Shown: positions 7,799 through 16,242, numbered from the stretch's first letter. The stretch: 49,771 bases of DNA from Geofilum sp964396555 (GCA_964396555.1 CAYNFX010000004.1:1-49771), one strand, 5' to 3'. Numbers and translations: made by a program. Notes: generated from the sequence alone by a model not told the origin.

Positions 7799-8716
7799 AT
7801 GCCGGTTAACATTCCTGATTCTCTTCCTGCAAAATCACTTTTGGAGGCGGAGAATGTATTTGTTATGAGTCAGAGTCGTGCTCAGTCGCAGGACATTAGA
7901 CCATTGAAGATTCTCATTTTGAATTTGATGCCATTGAAAAGTGTTACGGAGGCTCATCTGCTCAGGGCATTGTCAAATTCTCCCCTGCAGGTTGAGGTTG
8001 AGCTTATGATGATCTCGTCTCATGCACATAAACATACTTCTCAGGAACATCTGGTGGCTTTCTATAAAACCTTTGATGAAGTAAAAGATCGGTACTTCGA
8101 CGGATTGATAATAACAGGGGCTCCGGTTGAACTTCTTGAATTTGAAGCCGTCAACTACTGGAAGGAACTATGTGATATAATGGAGTGGAGCAAGGAGCAT
8201 GTTACCTCAACATTCCATATTTGCTGGGGTGCACAGGCCGGGCTATATTACCATTATGGTATCAAGAAATATGAACTGCAGAAGAAGATGTTCGGGGTGT
8301 TCATTCACAATGTGGAGTTGCCTACCGAACCTTTGCTGAGAGGCTTCGACGACTGGTACTATGCTCCCCACTCTAGATATACCGAAGTACGTGCTGAGGA
8401 TATAAAGAATGAAAAGGGACTGGTTGTTTTAAGTGAGTCTCCTGAAGCAGGGGTGTATATCGTTGTTTCTGAGGATAGAAAACAGATATTCGTAACAGGT
8501 CACCCTGAATATGACCGCAACACGCTTGCAGAGGAATATTGGAGGGATGTCAACAAGGGTTTGGAGATTGCCGTACCCGAGAACTATTACAGCAATGATA
8601 ACCCTGAAGGAGAGCCTGCAGTAAACTGGCGTGGCCATGCCCAACTACTCTACTCCAATTGGCTTAACTATTACGTTTACCAGTTGACCCCTTACAAGTT
8701 CAGCCAGGAACATTAA
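7799..8716 (+). CDS. metA: Homoserine O-acyltransferase (probably acetyl-CoA specific)
   Basis: 305 residues, full length for the MetA family (glutamine-amidotransferase-like fold). It acylates homoserine as the first committed step of methionine synthesis (cytosol). The nucleophile is Cys142 in TSTFHICWGAQAG, and the catalytic HPE lies in FVTGHPEYDR. Residue 111, in the FDGLIITGAPVE motif, is glutamate. Published work on MetA shows that Glu at this position favours acetyl-CoA, while Gly (as in E. coli) favours succinyl-CoA, so homoserine O-acetyltransferase is the better functional call. The start is preceded by GAGGGAAAATAAT, a purine-rich stretch. It converges with the coiled-coil protein gene, leaving only 3 nt between stop codons and no visible terminator. 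Confidence 0.95.
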   Translation: MPVNIPDSLPAKSLLEAENVFVMSQSRAQSQDIRPLKILILNLMPLKSVTEAHLLRALSNSPLQVEVELMMISSHAHKHTSQEHLVAFYKTFDEVKDRYFDGLIITGAPVELLEFEAVNYWKELCDIMEWSKEHVTSTFHICWGAQAGLYYHYGIKKYELQKKMFGVFIHNVELPTEPLLRGFDDWYYAPHSRYTEVRAEDIKNEKGLVVLSESPEAGVYIVVSEDRKQIFVTGHPEYDRNTLAEEYWRDVNKGLEIAVPENYYSNDNPEGEPAVNWRGHAQLLYSNWLNYYVYQLTPYKFSQEH

Positions 8717-8719
8717 GAT

Positions 8720-9613
8720 TTAGCGTAGAGAAAAACGCACTGTTTTAAGGTGAAAACCGTCAGCGAAAATATCGCAGATGTATTCGCCAGATTGTAGTTC
8801 ACCTGCGTCAGCGCTATAGAAAATACAGACATCCACTTCCTCACCACCATATTCAATCGATCTCTTTGCTGAATAGTTGATATCGGAATCCTCAAACCTG
8901 AATTTATCATCAAGTGAGTGAGTCAGTAACTGTCCATCAGGTCTTTCAATTCGAAGGAAGAAATCTTTCATCCCCACAGGCGAAGTCACGTTTTTCAGCA
9001 CTGTGAAACACACCCTGATCTTTGTTACCCGGTTGGCTCTGTCGGTTTTACGCTCAGAGGCTGTAAGTCCTGTTACCTCTGCATTTGTGACATCAAGCCT
9101 GCTGGCAATAGTAACTTTCTGTTCAAGTTCAGCCTTGACCTCCTCCAACTGTTTATAGGAACTTTGAATTTGACTGTATCTTCTTCTGTGCTCAAGATTT
9201 TCTTGTGTGAGCTCCTGGTTGCGGGCATTGAGTGAATCAATCTGTACTATGTAAGAACGTAACACACCCCTAAGTGTTGAAAGCTCTTTCTGATATTCTC
9301 TTATTTTTGCGGTATTAGTAGCCTTTACTGTCTTTATCTCTTCTATAAGCTGGGCTACCCTGTCCCTTTCTATTTGCAGGAGATAATTGATAGAGTCATT
9401 GTCGCTTTCAAGTGAATCATAATTCATTACCAGACTCTGATATTCTTCGGTCAGAATATCCTTCTCCTCGTTAAGATTCTCTACTATCGTGTTAAGTTGC
9501 CTGTTTTGAAAAATAAACAGCAGTGAAATCACCAGCAGTAGTATTCCAGCTGTTATTGCAGCTGCGTAAAGCTTTCTGTTGTTCTTGGGTGCAGCGTTAT
9601 TTGATGTTTCCAT
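8720..9613 (-). CDS. Single-pass membrane protein with long coiled coil, function unknown
   Basis: 297 residues from the chosen ATG. Residues about 14-36 are a transmembrane helix (LYAAAITAGILLLVISLLFIF). Residues about 37-165 form a long coiled coil rich in E, L, Q and N (NTIVENLNEEKDIL onward). The C-terminal about 110 residues look beta-rich, with TKIRVCFTVLKNVTSPVGMK and a hydrophobic/acidic end. The frame extends upstream to an ATG at 9664, but a good promoter (-33 TTG at 9662-9664, -7 at 9635-9642, minus strand) lies inside that extension. I therefore place the start at 9613, with 9625 as an alternative. Most of the protein would face the periplasm or, if reversed, the cytoplasm; orientation is not determined. 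I do not recognise a named family. Confidence 0.75.
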   Translation of the reverse strand: METSNNAAPKNNRKLYAAAITAGILLLVISLLFIFQNRQLNTIVENLNEEKDILTEEYQSLVMNYDSLESDNDSINYLLQIERDRVAQLIEEIKTVKATNTAKIREYQKELSTLRGVLRSYIVQIDSLNARNQELTQENLEHRRRYSQIQSSYKQLEEVKAELEQKVTIASRLDVTNAEVTGLTASERKTDRANRVTKIRVCFTVLKNVTSPVGMKDFFLRIERPDGQLLTHSLDDKFRFEDSDINYSAKRSIEYGGEEVDVCIFYSADAGELQSGEYICDIFADGFHLKTVRFSLR

Positions 9614-9634
9614 ATTTTCCAGCATTATACAGGA

Positions 9635-9664
9635 CAAAAATATCACATTTTGCCTTTTGGACAA
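9635..9664 (-). promoter_or_regulatory. Putative promoter of the coiled-coil membrane protein gene
   Basis: On the minus strand TATTTTTG (9642-9635) fits the TAnnTTTG -7 consensus, and a TTG (9664-9662) lies 19 nt upstream as a -33 element. Transcription would start near 9629, which rules out the 9664 ATG and favours the start at 9613. Confidence 0.55.
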
Positions 9665-9725
9665 TATTAAGGTATGATTTATGCTTCATGTCCATATGTT
9701 TTAAGTTCTGAATTGATAAAGTTTT

Positions 9726-9733
9726 TACCTTTG
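9726..9733 (+). promoter_or_regulatory. Putative -7 element for the Ig-like lipoprotein gene
   Basis: TACCTTTG matches TAnnTTTG, 32 nt before the ATG at 9766. A T-rich stretch (TTTT, about 9699-9702) lies near the -33 position, but without a clean TTG. Confidence 0.45.
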
Positions 9734-9765
9734 TCACTTTAAAATCATATAAAACTGCAGGTTGA

Positions 9766-11613
9766 ATGAAACTGAAACAGTGGTATAGAATTATGGTGTT
9801 ATGCAAATTTAGAGGGCTTGTTCCGCTTGGGTTGTTTTTGTCCATGATTTTCATGGTCTTGGGTTGTGCAAGTACAGGTATGCCAACTGGCGGACCGAAA
9901 GACGAGGAGCCTCCCTATATGGTTAAGTCAATTCCTGCAGCCAATTCACTAAGTTTTCTGGGGGATGAGATCCGGATTGAGTTTAACGAGATAATTCAGG
10001 TCAGTGATATCTTTCAGAAGCTGATGGTTTCACCTCCGGTTAATAAGCAGCCTTCAGTTACTACTCGAGGAAAAACGATGATCTTGAAGTTTCAGGAAGA
10101 ATTGCAGCCGAATGCTACATACACGCTTGATTTTGCAGACGCAATAAAGGATAACAACGAGGGTAATATTATTGAGAATTTCGCATTTTCATTTTCTACA
10201 GGTGATTATATAGATAGCATGGCCATCTCCGGCCATTTATTGGACGCATCTGACCTGTCACCTGTAGCCAATGCTCTGGTGATGGTCTATTCCAATCATG
10301 CTGACTCCGCCTTTCGCACTCTTGTGCCCTTGAGGGTCACAAGATCTAATGCAGAGGGATATTTTTCGATTAAGAATCTGGCTCCTATTGAATACAGGTT
10401 GTATGCTCTTGAAGATGCTAATAGAAATTACAAGTACGATCAGCCAGGTGAGAGAATTGCCTGGTATGATGAGATAATAACTCCTTACTATGGCTTTAAT
10501 GAGAAGCTTGACTCGGTAGGGGTTGATTCTACTGTGGTATTGCAGGTTCCCGCCTTTTTGCCCGACAGTTTACGTCTCTTTTTGTTTCAGGAAGATAATG
10601 CTGAATCTTACCTGGCAGATTATAAACGACCTGCGCGCAACAGGGCGGATCTGTTTTTTAGCAGGTCTATGGATTTACAGGCTGAAGTAAAGGTTGTAGG
10701 CAGAGAAGGTAATGACTTGTTTATTTTAGAGAATTCTCCACGTAACGATAGTATAACAGTTTGGCTTAGGGATAGTGTATTGATCAATTCGGATTCGCTC
10801 TTGTTGCATTTGAAATATCAGGTACTCGACTCACTTAAGCAGCCAGAATGGAAGAACGACACAATCAATGCTTTTTTTATTGACTATGGAGGAGGTCAAC
10901 GTGAAGGAAGGGGAAGGAAGAAGGATGATGATTCTGTTGAGCTTCCATCGCTTAGTGTTGATGGGATAAAACCAACACTTGGAATACTTGAAAGGCTGAC
11001 ACTTAATTTTGCTACTCCTTTGGAAAAGGCCAATGCTGCTGCTCTAAGACTGTCTCAGGTGGTTGATAGTACCCTAGTTCCTATTGAACACAAACTAGTT
11101 AAGGACAGCATTTATCTTAGAAAATTGATTGTCGAGTTCAAACGTGAGCCTGGTGCTGCCTATATATTTGATATAGATTCAGCGGCTTTTACCGATATCT
11201 ATGGTATTTCCAATAAGACAATAAAGCAACGTTTTGCGGTAAGTCCGGCCGATACCTATGCAACCCTTTATTTGGAGGTAGCCCAACCTGATCAAACCTG
11301 GGTACTTGAAGTGCTCGACAGGCAGGAAAATATAATACGGACTTCCAGAGTTCCAGCCAATGGCAAAATGGGTTTTAGGTATCTGAGGCCCGGTGAATAC
11401 CTTATAAGGATAGTTGAGGATTCGAATGGTAACGGTAAGTGGGATGTTGGTAATTTTGACAAGGTTATTCAACCCGAGAAGATCTATTACTACCCTGAAT
11501 ACATTAATTTGAGATCCAACTGGGAACATTTTGTGAACTTTGATCCAACGACCTTTGATATTTATGACTTTGTAGGAAGAATGAGAAAGTCGCAGTCTTC
11601 TAGAAGAAAGTAG
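9766..11613 (+). CDS. Ig-like domain (Big_5 type) lipoprotein
   Basis: 615 residues. The N-terminus has a basic region, a hydrophobic core (GLFLSMIFMVLG) and a lipobox cysteine at residue 34, followed by the STGMPTGGPKDEEPP segment, which I recognise from a widespread Bacteroidota lipoprotein family. Residues about 45-150 form a bacterial Ig-like domain of the SbsA/Big_5 kind (IRIEFNEIIQVSDIFQKL, ATYTLDFADAIKDNNEGN, FAFSFSTGD). Residues 150-230 look like a carboxypeptidase-regulatory-type beta-sandwich (GHLLDASDLSPVANALVMVY, with LEDANRNYKYD). The C-terminal half repeats beta-rich modules and ends with another VEDSNGNGKWD calcium-loop-like motif. It is predicted to be anchored in the outer membrane; its role is unknown. 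The next gene starts 11 nt downstream. An ATG at 9793 is a possible shorter start. Confidence 0.85.
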   Translation: MKLKQWYRIMVLCKFRGLVPLGLFLSMIFMVLGCASTGMPTGGPKDEEPPYMVKSIPAANSLSFLGDEIRIEFNEIIQVSDIFQKLMVSPPVNKQPSVTTRGKTMILKFQEELQPNATYTLDFADAIKDNNEGNIIENFAFSFSTGDYIDSMAISGHLLDASDLSPVANALVMVYSNHADSAFRTLVPLRVTRSNAEGYFSIKNLAPIEYRLYALEDANRNYKYDQPGERIAWYDEIITPYYGFNEKLDSVGVDSTVVLQVPAFLPDSLRLFLFQEDNAESYLADYKRPARNRADLFFSRSMDLQAEVKVVGREGNDLFILENSPRNDSITVWLRDSVLINSDSLLLHLKYQVLDSLKQPEWKNDTINAFFIDYGGGQREGRGRKKDDDSVELPSLSVDGIKPTLGILERLTLNFATPLEKANAAALRLSQVVDSTLVPIEHKLVKDSIYLRKLIVEFKREPGAAYIFDIDSAAFTDIYGISNKTIKQRFAVSPADTYATLYLEVAQPDQTWVLEVLDRQENIIRTSRVPANGKMGFRYLRPGEYLIRIVEDSNGNGKWDVGNFDKVIQPEKIYYYPEYINLRSNWEHFVNFDPTTFDIYDFVGRMRKSQSSRRK

Positions 11614-11624
11614 AGGATGTGTAA

Positions 11625-12464
11625 ATGCTCCGAACAACTATGACTAGATTTCTGACCTTTATATTAATTCTGCTACTATGTAGTCCTTCATTGGTTCAGG
11701 GCACAGGCAAATGCACTGTCACCAACTTCGTTTTCAAGGACGGAGAGAAGGTGACATACAATGCAGTTTATAACTGGGGATTTATATGGCTAAACGCAGG
11801 TCTTGTAACATTCACGGTTGATTCTGTAAAAAAGAACAACAAGCCGGCTTATCATTTTAAGGCTGTAGGCGTAACCCACAAGGGTTACGACAAGCTATTT
11901 ACGGTGAGGGATACTTTTCAGTCTTTTGTGGATCCAGTCAGTATGAAGCCCTTTGAGTTTATCAGAAGCACTAAGGAGGGTTCTTATACAGCGTATGAGC
12001 ACTATTCTTTTGATAAGGACAAGAGAAAGATAAAAACCAAGATCAGCAAGGGAGGTGGAGCTACTGTTTTCAAGACCATTGACTGGCCGGAATGTGGCCT
12101 TGACATAGTAAGCCTTGTCTATTATGCCCGAAACCTGGACTTTTCAAAATATAAGTCAGGTGATAAGATCCCGATAGTGATGGTTATTGATGGGGAGGTA
12201 TTTGACCTCTATATCAGGTACCTTGGAAGGGAAGAGGTAAAGACCCGTGAAGGCAGACGTTTTCGTTGCCTAAAATTCTCACCATTACTTGTTGAGGGCA
12301 CAATCTTTAAGGCTGGAGAGGATATGACAGTGTGGATGACAGATGACAATGCCCGTATCCCTATCCTGGTCGAGGCTAAGATTCTTGTTGGATCTGTGAA
12401 AGCTGTTTTTGTTGATGCCCAGGGTCTGCGCAACCCAATTACTGCGGAGATCCTTGGTAAATAA
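11625..12464 (+). CDS. DUF3108 domain exported protein
   Basis: 279 residues. An N-terminal signal peptide (TRFLTFILILLLCSPSLVQG) is followed by FKDGEKVTYNAVYNWGFIWL, the recognisable start of DUF3108. The rest is beta-rich (YHFKAVGVTHKGYDKLFTVR, then RDTFQSFVDPVSMKPFEF), with a C-terminal FKAGEDMTVWMTDDNARIPI block common in the family. The function is not established; DUF3108 proteins are periplasmic or outer-membrane associated with a lipocalin-like beta fold by inference. It follows the Ig-like lipoprotein by 11 nt and likely shares its transcript. An internal ATG at 11640 (codon 6) is an equally possible start. It converges with the next gene, with only 5 nt between them. Confidence 0.85.
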   Translation: MLRTTMTRFLTFILILLLCSPSLVQGTGKCTVTNFVFKDGEKVTYNAVYNWGFIWLNAGLVTFTVDSVKKNNKPAYHFKAVGVTHKGYDKLFTVRDTFQSFVDPVSMKPFEFIRSTKEGSYTAYEHYSFDKDKRKIKTKISKGGGATVFKTIDWPECGLDIVSLVYYARNLDFSKYKSGDKIPIVMVIDGEVFDLYIRYLGREEVKTREGRRFRCLKFSPLLVEGTIFKAGEDMTVWMTDDNARIPILVEAKILVGSVKAVFVDAQGLRNPITAEILGK

Positions 12465-12469
12465 GAGGC

Positions 12470-12952
12470 TTAATGCTTCAGTGCAAATCTTTCAAGATGC
12501 ATGGTGTCTGCGAGGTCGAAGCTTCCTTCGGAATTTCCTTTTCCAGAAATACTATTCTTTGTTTTCTTTAACGGTTTGATCTCGGATGGAGCATTATTAA
12601 TGCAAATGAAGTGCTGGTAGAACTGTACCTGTTCGAAATAGTTTAACTTGATTAGAGTAGGGCTCATAAGGTATTTTTTTACCCAGAAGTCAGAATATAA
12701 TCCTGAATTTAAGTTTTGGAGACCTTTAATCTTCATGTAATAATCAAGCAGCTCCTCTTCTGAAAACCTGTTACAGGTGAATTCGCAGAAAGTTCTGAGT
12801 ATATCTTGACTTTGTTTTTCACCTTCCGGAAATATCAAACCTCTAAGGTCTTGTTGAGCTTTTTTTCTGATTAGATCCGGTATTATGTATCTGTATGCAA
12901 CAATTCCTGTGAGACAAATCAGAGCACAGAGAGATAGTATCCAAACCTGCAT
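12470..12952 (-). CDS. Small hypothetical membrane protein
   Basis: 160 residues with no family I recognise. Residues 1-28 form one transmembrane helix or uncleaved signal (VWILSLCALICLTGIVAYRYIIP). The remainder is soluble and helical in appearance, with many aromatic residues (FSEEELLDYYMKIKGLQNL, WVKKYLMSPTLIKLNYFEQV) and a polar, likely disordered tail (KPLKKTKNSISGKGNSEGSF). The glycosyltransferase gene upstream on the same strand is 157 nt away, so it may have its own promoter. It is accepted as a gene because it fills the space between convergent neighbours without overlap and has a clear membrane segment. Confidence 0.65.
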   Translation of the reverse strand: MQVWILSLCALICLTGIVAYRYIIPDLIRKKAQQDLRGLIFPEGEKQSQDILRTFCEFTCNRFSEEELLDYYMKIKGLQNLNSGLYSDFWVKKYLMSPTLIKLNYFEQVQFYQHFICINNAPSEIKPLKKTKNSISGKGNSEGSFDLADTMHLERFALKH

Positions 12953-13109
12953 AAGAACAGAATTAAAGTTGGTTTTTTATTTTGTCACTGCACTTTTATA
13001 TGGGAATACCGGGAAAATGTTACAGTGTTTTGACGAAAGAATGTATTGTTATGACAAATTTCCAAGTGCTAATTAGACTTTTTTTTAGTGCCTTAAAAAG
13101 AGATTTTGC

Positions 13110-14198
13110 TTAATGAGGTTGCCTTTTTGAGAAGCTTTCCAGCAGTTCTTGCAGACTTACTCTGAAAAATTCGTTCTGGCTGATAGATAAGTGTTTATCT
13201 GAATGGTATTGAGCAAGATATTCCTGCTCTGTCTGGCCAGGAGTCGGTATTATAATTGCTGACCTGCCGAGGCAGTATAGATCCATAATTGTTGAATATC
13301 CTGACCTGCAAACGATGAAGTGAGTGTACGTAAGCAGGCCTTTTATTTGCGCTGAACCAAGGTGAGGGGCCAGGTCTGGTCCATGGTCCGTTTTTACTAT
13401 TTTGGGGGATCCCTGGTCAGGTCTTCCAGTCAGTATAAGGCTTTTGCCTGGGTAGGAAGAAAACTGCCTGATCATAACTTCTTGTAGGATAGAGCGCTGT
13501 GGTTCGGGGCCCGATACTATTCCCAGAAGTTCATATTCAAAAGCAGGAGCTGAGTTAGGTTGGTTTTTAAACTGAACAGCTTGCGGTTCGCCGACGACGA
13601 CAAATCTTGACTGGGGACCGATGTGTCTGACATTGGAGGGTAGTGGATATCGATTAACCAATAGGCCTGCGAGTGAGTCCGGTATAGGCAGGTCAGGCAC
13701 CCAGCATTCGTCAAAAGGCTTTATCACAGTTCGGAACATCCAGGCTACCACCGGCTCTGTCCACTTTAAGAACCGAGGCATAAGCGGGGATAGCTGATGG
13801 GTTATCAGGATGCTTTTGATATTACCTTGCCTTACGCCATAGCGGTTGTCAGAAATAATACAGTCTGCTTTGTGTTTGGCAACAAGCATCTTCGTTATCC
13901 GCCTTTCGCGCAAGTGCCAAAGAAGCAGGCGAGGCAGGTCCAGCATTAGTTTTAACACGAGACTCCGGCCCCGAGAGTATCTGATTCGAGCTCCATCGAA
14001 TGTGTCGACTTCAACCTCAGGCAATTCGCTATTGAAGAGGGTCTTTAACTGTGGTGAGCAGGCTACCACGACCTTAATCCCCCTTGAGGTCAATATTCTG
14101 ATGATGGGGATGCATCGTGTGGCATGTCCCAGTCCCCAATCAAGTGGGCAAACAAGCACATTAGCTGCCTGCAACTGGTAAATGGGACTGTCGGGCAT
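13110..14198 (-). CDS. MurG-like GT-B glycosyltransferase
   Basis: 362 residues. The N-terminus NVLVCPLDWGLGHATRCIPI holds the glycine-rich GHATR loop found in GT-B enzymes of the MurG/UDP-GlcNAc transferase type (acceptor/lipid-facing domain). The C-terminal domain has the donor-site pattern FIVCRSGYSTIMDLYCLGRS followed by AIIIPTPGQTEQEYLAQ, close to the MurG motif in which serine/glycine and the late glutamine contact UDP-sugar. It would act in the cytosol or at the inner membrane face. Neither donor nor acceptor can be read. It starts 7 nt after the radical SAM gene, so the two are almost certainly cotranscribed, though no functional link is obvious. Confidence 0.85.
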   Translation of the reverse strand: MPDSPIYQLQAANVLVCPLDWGLGHATRCIPIIRILTSRGIKVVVACSPQLKTLFNSELPEVEVDTFDGARIRYSRGRSLVLKLMLDLPRLLLWHLRERRITKMLVAKHKADCIISDNRYGVRQGNIKSILITHQLSPLMPRFLKWTEPVVAWMFRTVIKPFDECWVPDLPIPDSLAGLLVNRYPLPSNVRHIGPQSRFVVVGEPQAVQFKNQPNSAPAFEYELLGIVSGPEPQRSILQEVMIRQFSSYPGKSLILTGRPDQGSPKIVKTDHGPDLAPHLGSAQIKGLLTYTHFIVCRSGYSTIMDLYCLGRSAIIIPTPGQTEQEYLAQYHSDKHLSISQNEFFRVSLQELLESFSKRQPH

Positions 14199-14205
14199 AG
14201 TTGCA

Positions 14206-14985
14206 TTATTCAGTTAGCTGAACCTTGATACCTTCCTTTTTTACTAGTGACGCAATTTCTTTGAGACGCTTTCCATCGACTTTTATAAGACTATCCACCG
14301 GAGTGTCTCTGGCAATAGAATATACCATAACCTCACTTGGTGCAATATACTTTATAAGCTTTAACCATTCTGCGACCTCATGGTCGCTAGAATTATCAAT
14401 AAGCTCACCATTGTATTGGCCCTTAATAAAAAGGCTTTGTATTATAACCTTTCCATCAAAGCGTTTGAGGTCCTCCACATAGGATGTAAGGTTGAAGTGC
14501 CCTGAGGGTCTGTCAAGCAGCTTGATTGTTCTTTCCGATCCTGCATCAAGTTTAAGTATATTATCATCAACCTTGAGCAATGCTTTGAATACACTTGGAG
14601 AACTGATCCTTGTGCCATTTGACAACACTGCAATTTTTGCTGAAGGGCAATATTTGTCGCGCAGAGCACATGTAATATCGATTGCTTCCGGGAAATTTGG
14701 GTGAAGGGTTGGCTCACCATTACCGGCAAAGGTTATTACGTCTGGCAGCCGACCGCTACCGGTCATTTCCTGGAGCTTAAGCTCCAGATATTTAATTACT
14801 TCATCAACAGTGGGTAATTCTGCTTTTGGAGCATTAGCATTGGGATTTAATCCGCATTCGCAGTAGAGGCAGTCGAACGAGCATAATTTTCTATCAACCG
14901 GTAACAGGTTAATTCCCAGCGAACAACCAAGTCGACGACTGTTTACTGGTCCGAATATTATCTCGCCGAATAGAAAAGTGGGCAT
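14206..14985 (-). CDS. Radical SAM protein
   Basis: 259 residues. The [4Fe-4S] cluster motif is Cys35-x3-Cys39-x2-Cys42 in KLCSFDCLYCECG, and the SAM-binding GNGEPT follows in TFAGNGEPTLHPNF. The opening GEIIFGPVNSRRLGCSLGIN is typical of a widespread radical SAM group of unassigned function (COG0731-like appearance, related to wyosine/TYW1-type enzymes), and no SPASM or B12 domain is present. The barrel is short, ending with a helix-rich tail (LKEIASLVKKEGIKVQLTE). It heads a two-gene transcript with the glycosyltransferase. A TAACTTTG -7 element (15009-15002) sits 16 nt before the ATG, and GGAA immediately precedes the start. Confidence 0.88.
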   Translation of the reverse strand: MPTFLFGEIIFGPVNSRRLGCSLGINLLPVDRKLCSFDCLYCECGLNPNANAPKAELPTVDEVIKYLELKLQEMTGSGRLPDVITFAGNGEPTLHPNFPEAIDITCALRDKYCPSAKIAVLSNGTRISSPSVFKALLKVDDNILKLDAGSERTIKLLDRPSGHFNLTSYVEDLKRFDGKVIIQSLFIKGQYNGELIDNSSDHEVAEWLKLIKYIAPSEVMVYSIARDTPVDSLIKVDGKRLKEIASLVKKEGIKVQLTE

Positions 14986-15001
14986 TTCCTTTTTTTGAAT
15001 T

Positions 15002-15009
15002 CAAAGTTA
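15002..15009 (-). promoter_or_regulatory. Putative -7 element for the radical SAM gene
   Basis: On the minus strand this reads TAACTTTG, matching TAnnTTTG, 16 nt before the radical SAM ATG. It is back to back with the holB promoter, only 12 nt away. Confidence 0.5.
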
Positions 15010-15021
15010 GCAGTAATTTCA

Positions 15022-15029
15022 TATCTTTG
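15022..15029 (+). promoter_or_regulatory. Putative -7 element for the holB operon
   Basis: TATCTTTG matches TAnnTTTG, 21 nt before the holB ATG. A TTTG (14994-14997) lies 24 nt upstream, slightly further than the usual -33 spacing. Confidence 0.5.
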
Positions 15030-15050
15030 ACTGGATAAAGGCAAGACAGA

Positions 15051-16169
15051 ATGTTTTTTAAGGATATAGCTGGCCAGCAGTTGATAAAGGATCATTTGTT
15101 GCGCAGTGTTAAGGAAGGTCGTATAAGTCATGCCCAGCTGTTTGCGGGTGGCGAAGGTACAGGTTCCTTCCTGCTTGCACTTGCCTATGCTCAGTATCTC
15201 AACTGTCTGAACAGAGGAGATCACGATTCCTGCGGAACTTGTAGTTCCTGTGTCAAAGCATCAAAGATGGTGCATCCCGATATTCACTTTGTCTTTCCCG
15301 TTATTAAGGAGGGCAGTAAGGTAGTAAGCGACGACCGCATCAAGGAGTTCAGGGAGTTTGTGCTTGAGCGTCAGTACTTCAGTGCCGGACAATGGTTTGA
15401 AAGGATTTCCGATGGTAAGAAGTCTGGCGTGATCTATGATGACGAGAGTGGGGTGATACTCCGTAAACTCTCGATGAAGAATTATGAGGGAATGTATAAG
15501 GTCATGCTTATATGGCTTCCCGAACGGATGAATGTCAGCGGTGCAAACAAGTTGCTTAAGATACTCGAGGAACCGCCTGCAACTACTGTGTTTTTGCTGG
15601 TTTCGGAGAATCCTCAATCTCTACTTGCAACAATTCTGTCCCGCACTCAGATGCTGAATATTCCTCCTATTGAAACGGAGAGCCTTGTCGATGTCCTAAG
15701 ACAGAAGTATGATTATCCTGAAGCTGAGATTAATCTTGCAGCGCGCCTTTCCAAGGGTAACTTTGTAATGGCTGTTGACTACCTGAATTCGTCACGGGAT
15801 CAGGGAGTTTTCTTTGAAATGTTTACTGTGTTGATGAGGTCAACCTACTCGCGCAAGGTGTTTGATATAATGAAGTGGGTTGATGAGGTAGCACCATTGT
15901 CGCGCGACAAACTGAAGGCATTTATAGATTATGCTGCAGGAATGCTGAGAGAAAGTTATATTTATAATTTCAGAAAACCTGAATTGGTGTACCTTAGTCC
16001 AGGAGAAGAAGATTTTGTAAGGAAGTTTTCCCCTTTTATAAATGACAATAATATTGAGGATATGACAGAAGAATTGAGACTGGCGTATGCTCACATTGAA
16101 CAAAATGGCAACGCCAGAATTATATTACTCGATATGGCGCTGAAGATGGTGATGATGTTCAAGTCATAA
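15051..16169 (+). CDS. holB: DNA polymerase III subunit delta' (clamp-loader)
   Basis: 372 residues with the AAA+ clamp-loader layout: FKDIAGQQLIKDHLLRSVKE, ISHAQLFAGGEGTGSFLLAL at the P-loop position, a zinc-binding group of cysteines (Cys52, Cys61, Cys64, Cys67 in CGTCSSC), HPDIHFVFPV, and a sensor region with NKLLKILEEPPATTVFLLVS and ATILSRTQ (SRC-like motif). The P-loop lacks the lysine (GEGTGSF rather than GxGKT), as expected for delta', which does not bind ATP but supplies an arginine finger to the clamp loader. It heads a packed plus-strand set (holB, ricT, gldH, trmB, ATL, mrp) that I have seen in related genomes in part. Confidence 0.9.
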   Translation: MFFKDIAGQQLIKDHLLRSVKEGRISHAQLFAGGEGTGSFLLALAYAQYLNCLNRGDHDSCGTCSSCVKASKMVHPDIHFVFPVIKEGSKVVSDDRIKEFREFVLERQYFSAGQWFERISDGKKSGVIYDDESGVILRKLSMKNYEGMYKVMLIWLPERMNVSGANKLLKILEEPPATTVFLLVSENPQSLLATILSRTQMLNIPPIETESLVDVLRQKYDYPEAEINLAARLSKGNFVMAVDYLNSSRDQGVFFEMFTVLMRSTYSRKVFDIMKWVDEVAPLSRDKLKAFIDYAAGMLRESYIYNFRKPELVYLSPGEEDFVRKFSPFINDNNIEDMTEELRLAYAHIEQNGNARIILLDMALKMVMMFKS

Positions 16170-16242
16170 GTCTTTTTATTTCCCAGTTTGGGAGAAAACA
16201 ATATAAATCAGGGCCTTTCAAGCCCACAAATTGATGTAGCGT

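Noticed and set aside
15138..15180. Loss of the Walker A lysine in the delta' subunit as a defect
   Set aside because: Delta' subunits are known not to bind ATP, so a degenerate P-loop is normal for the family.
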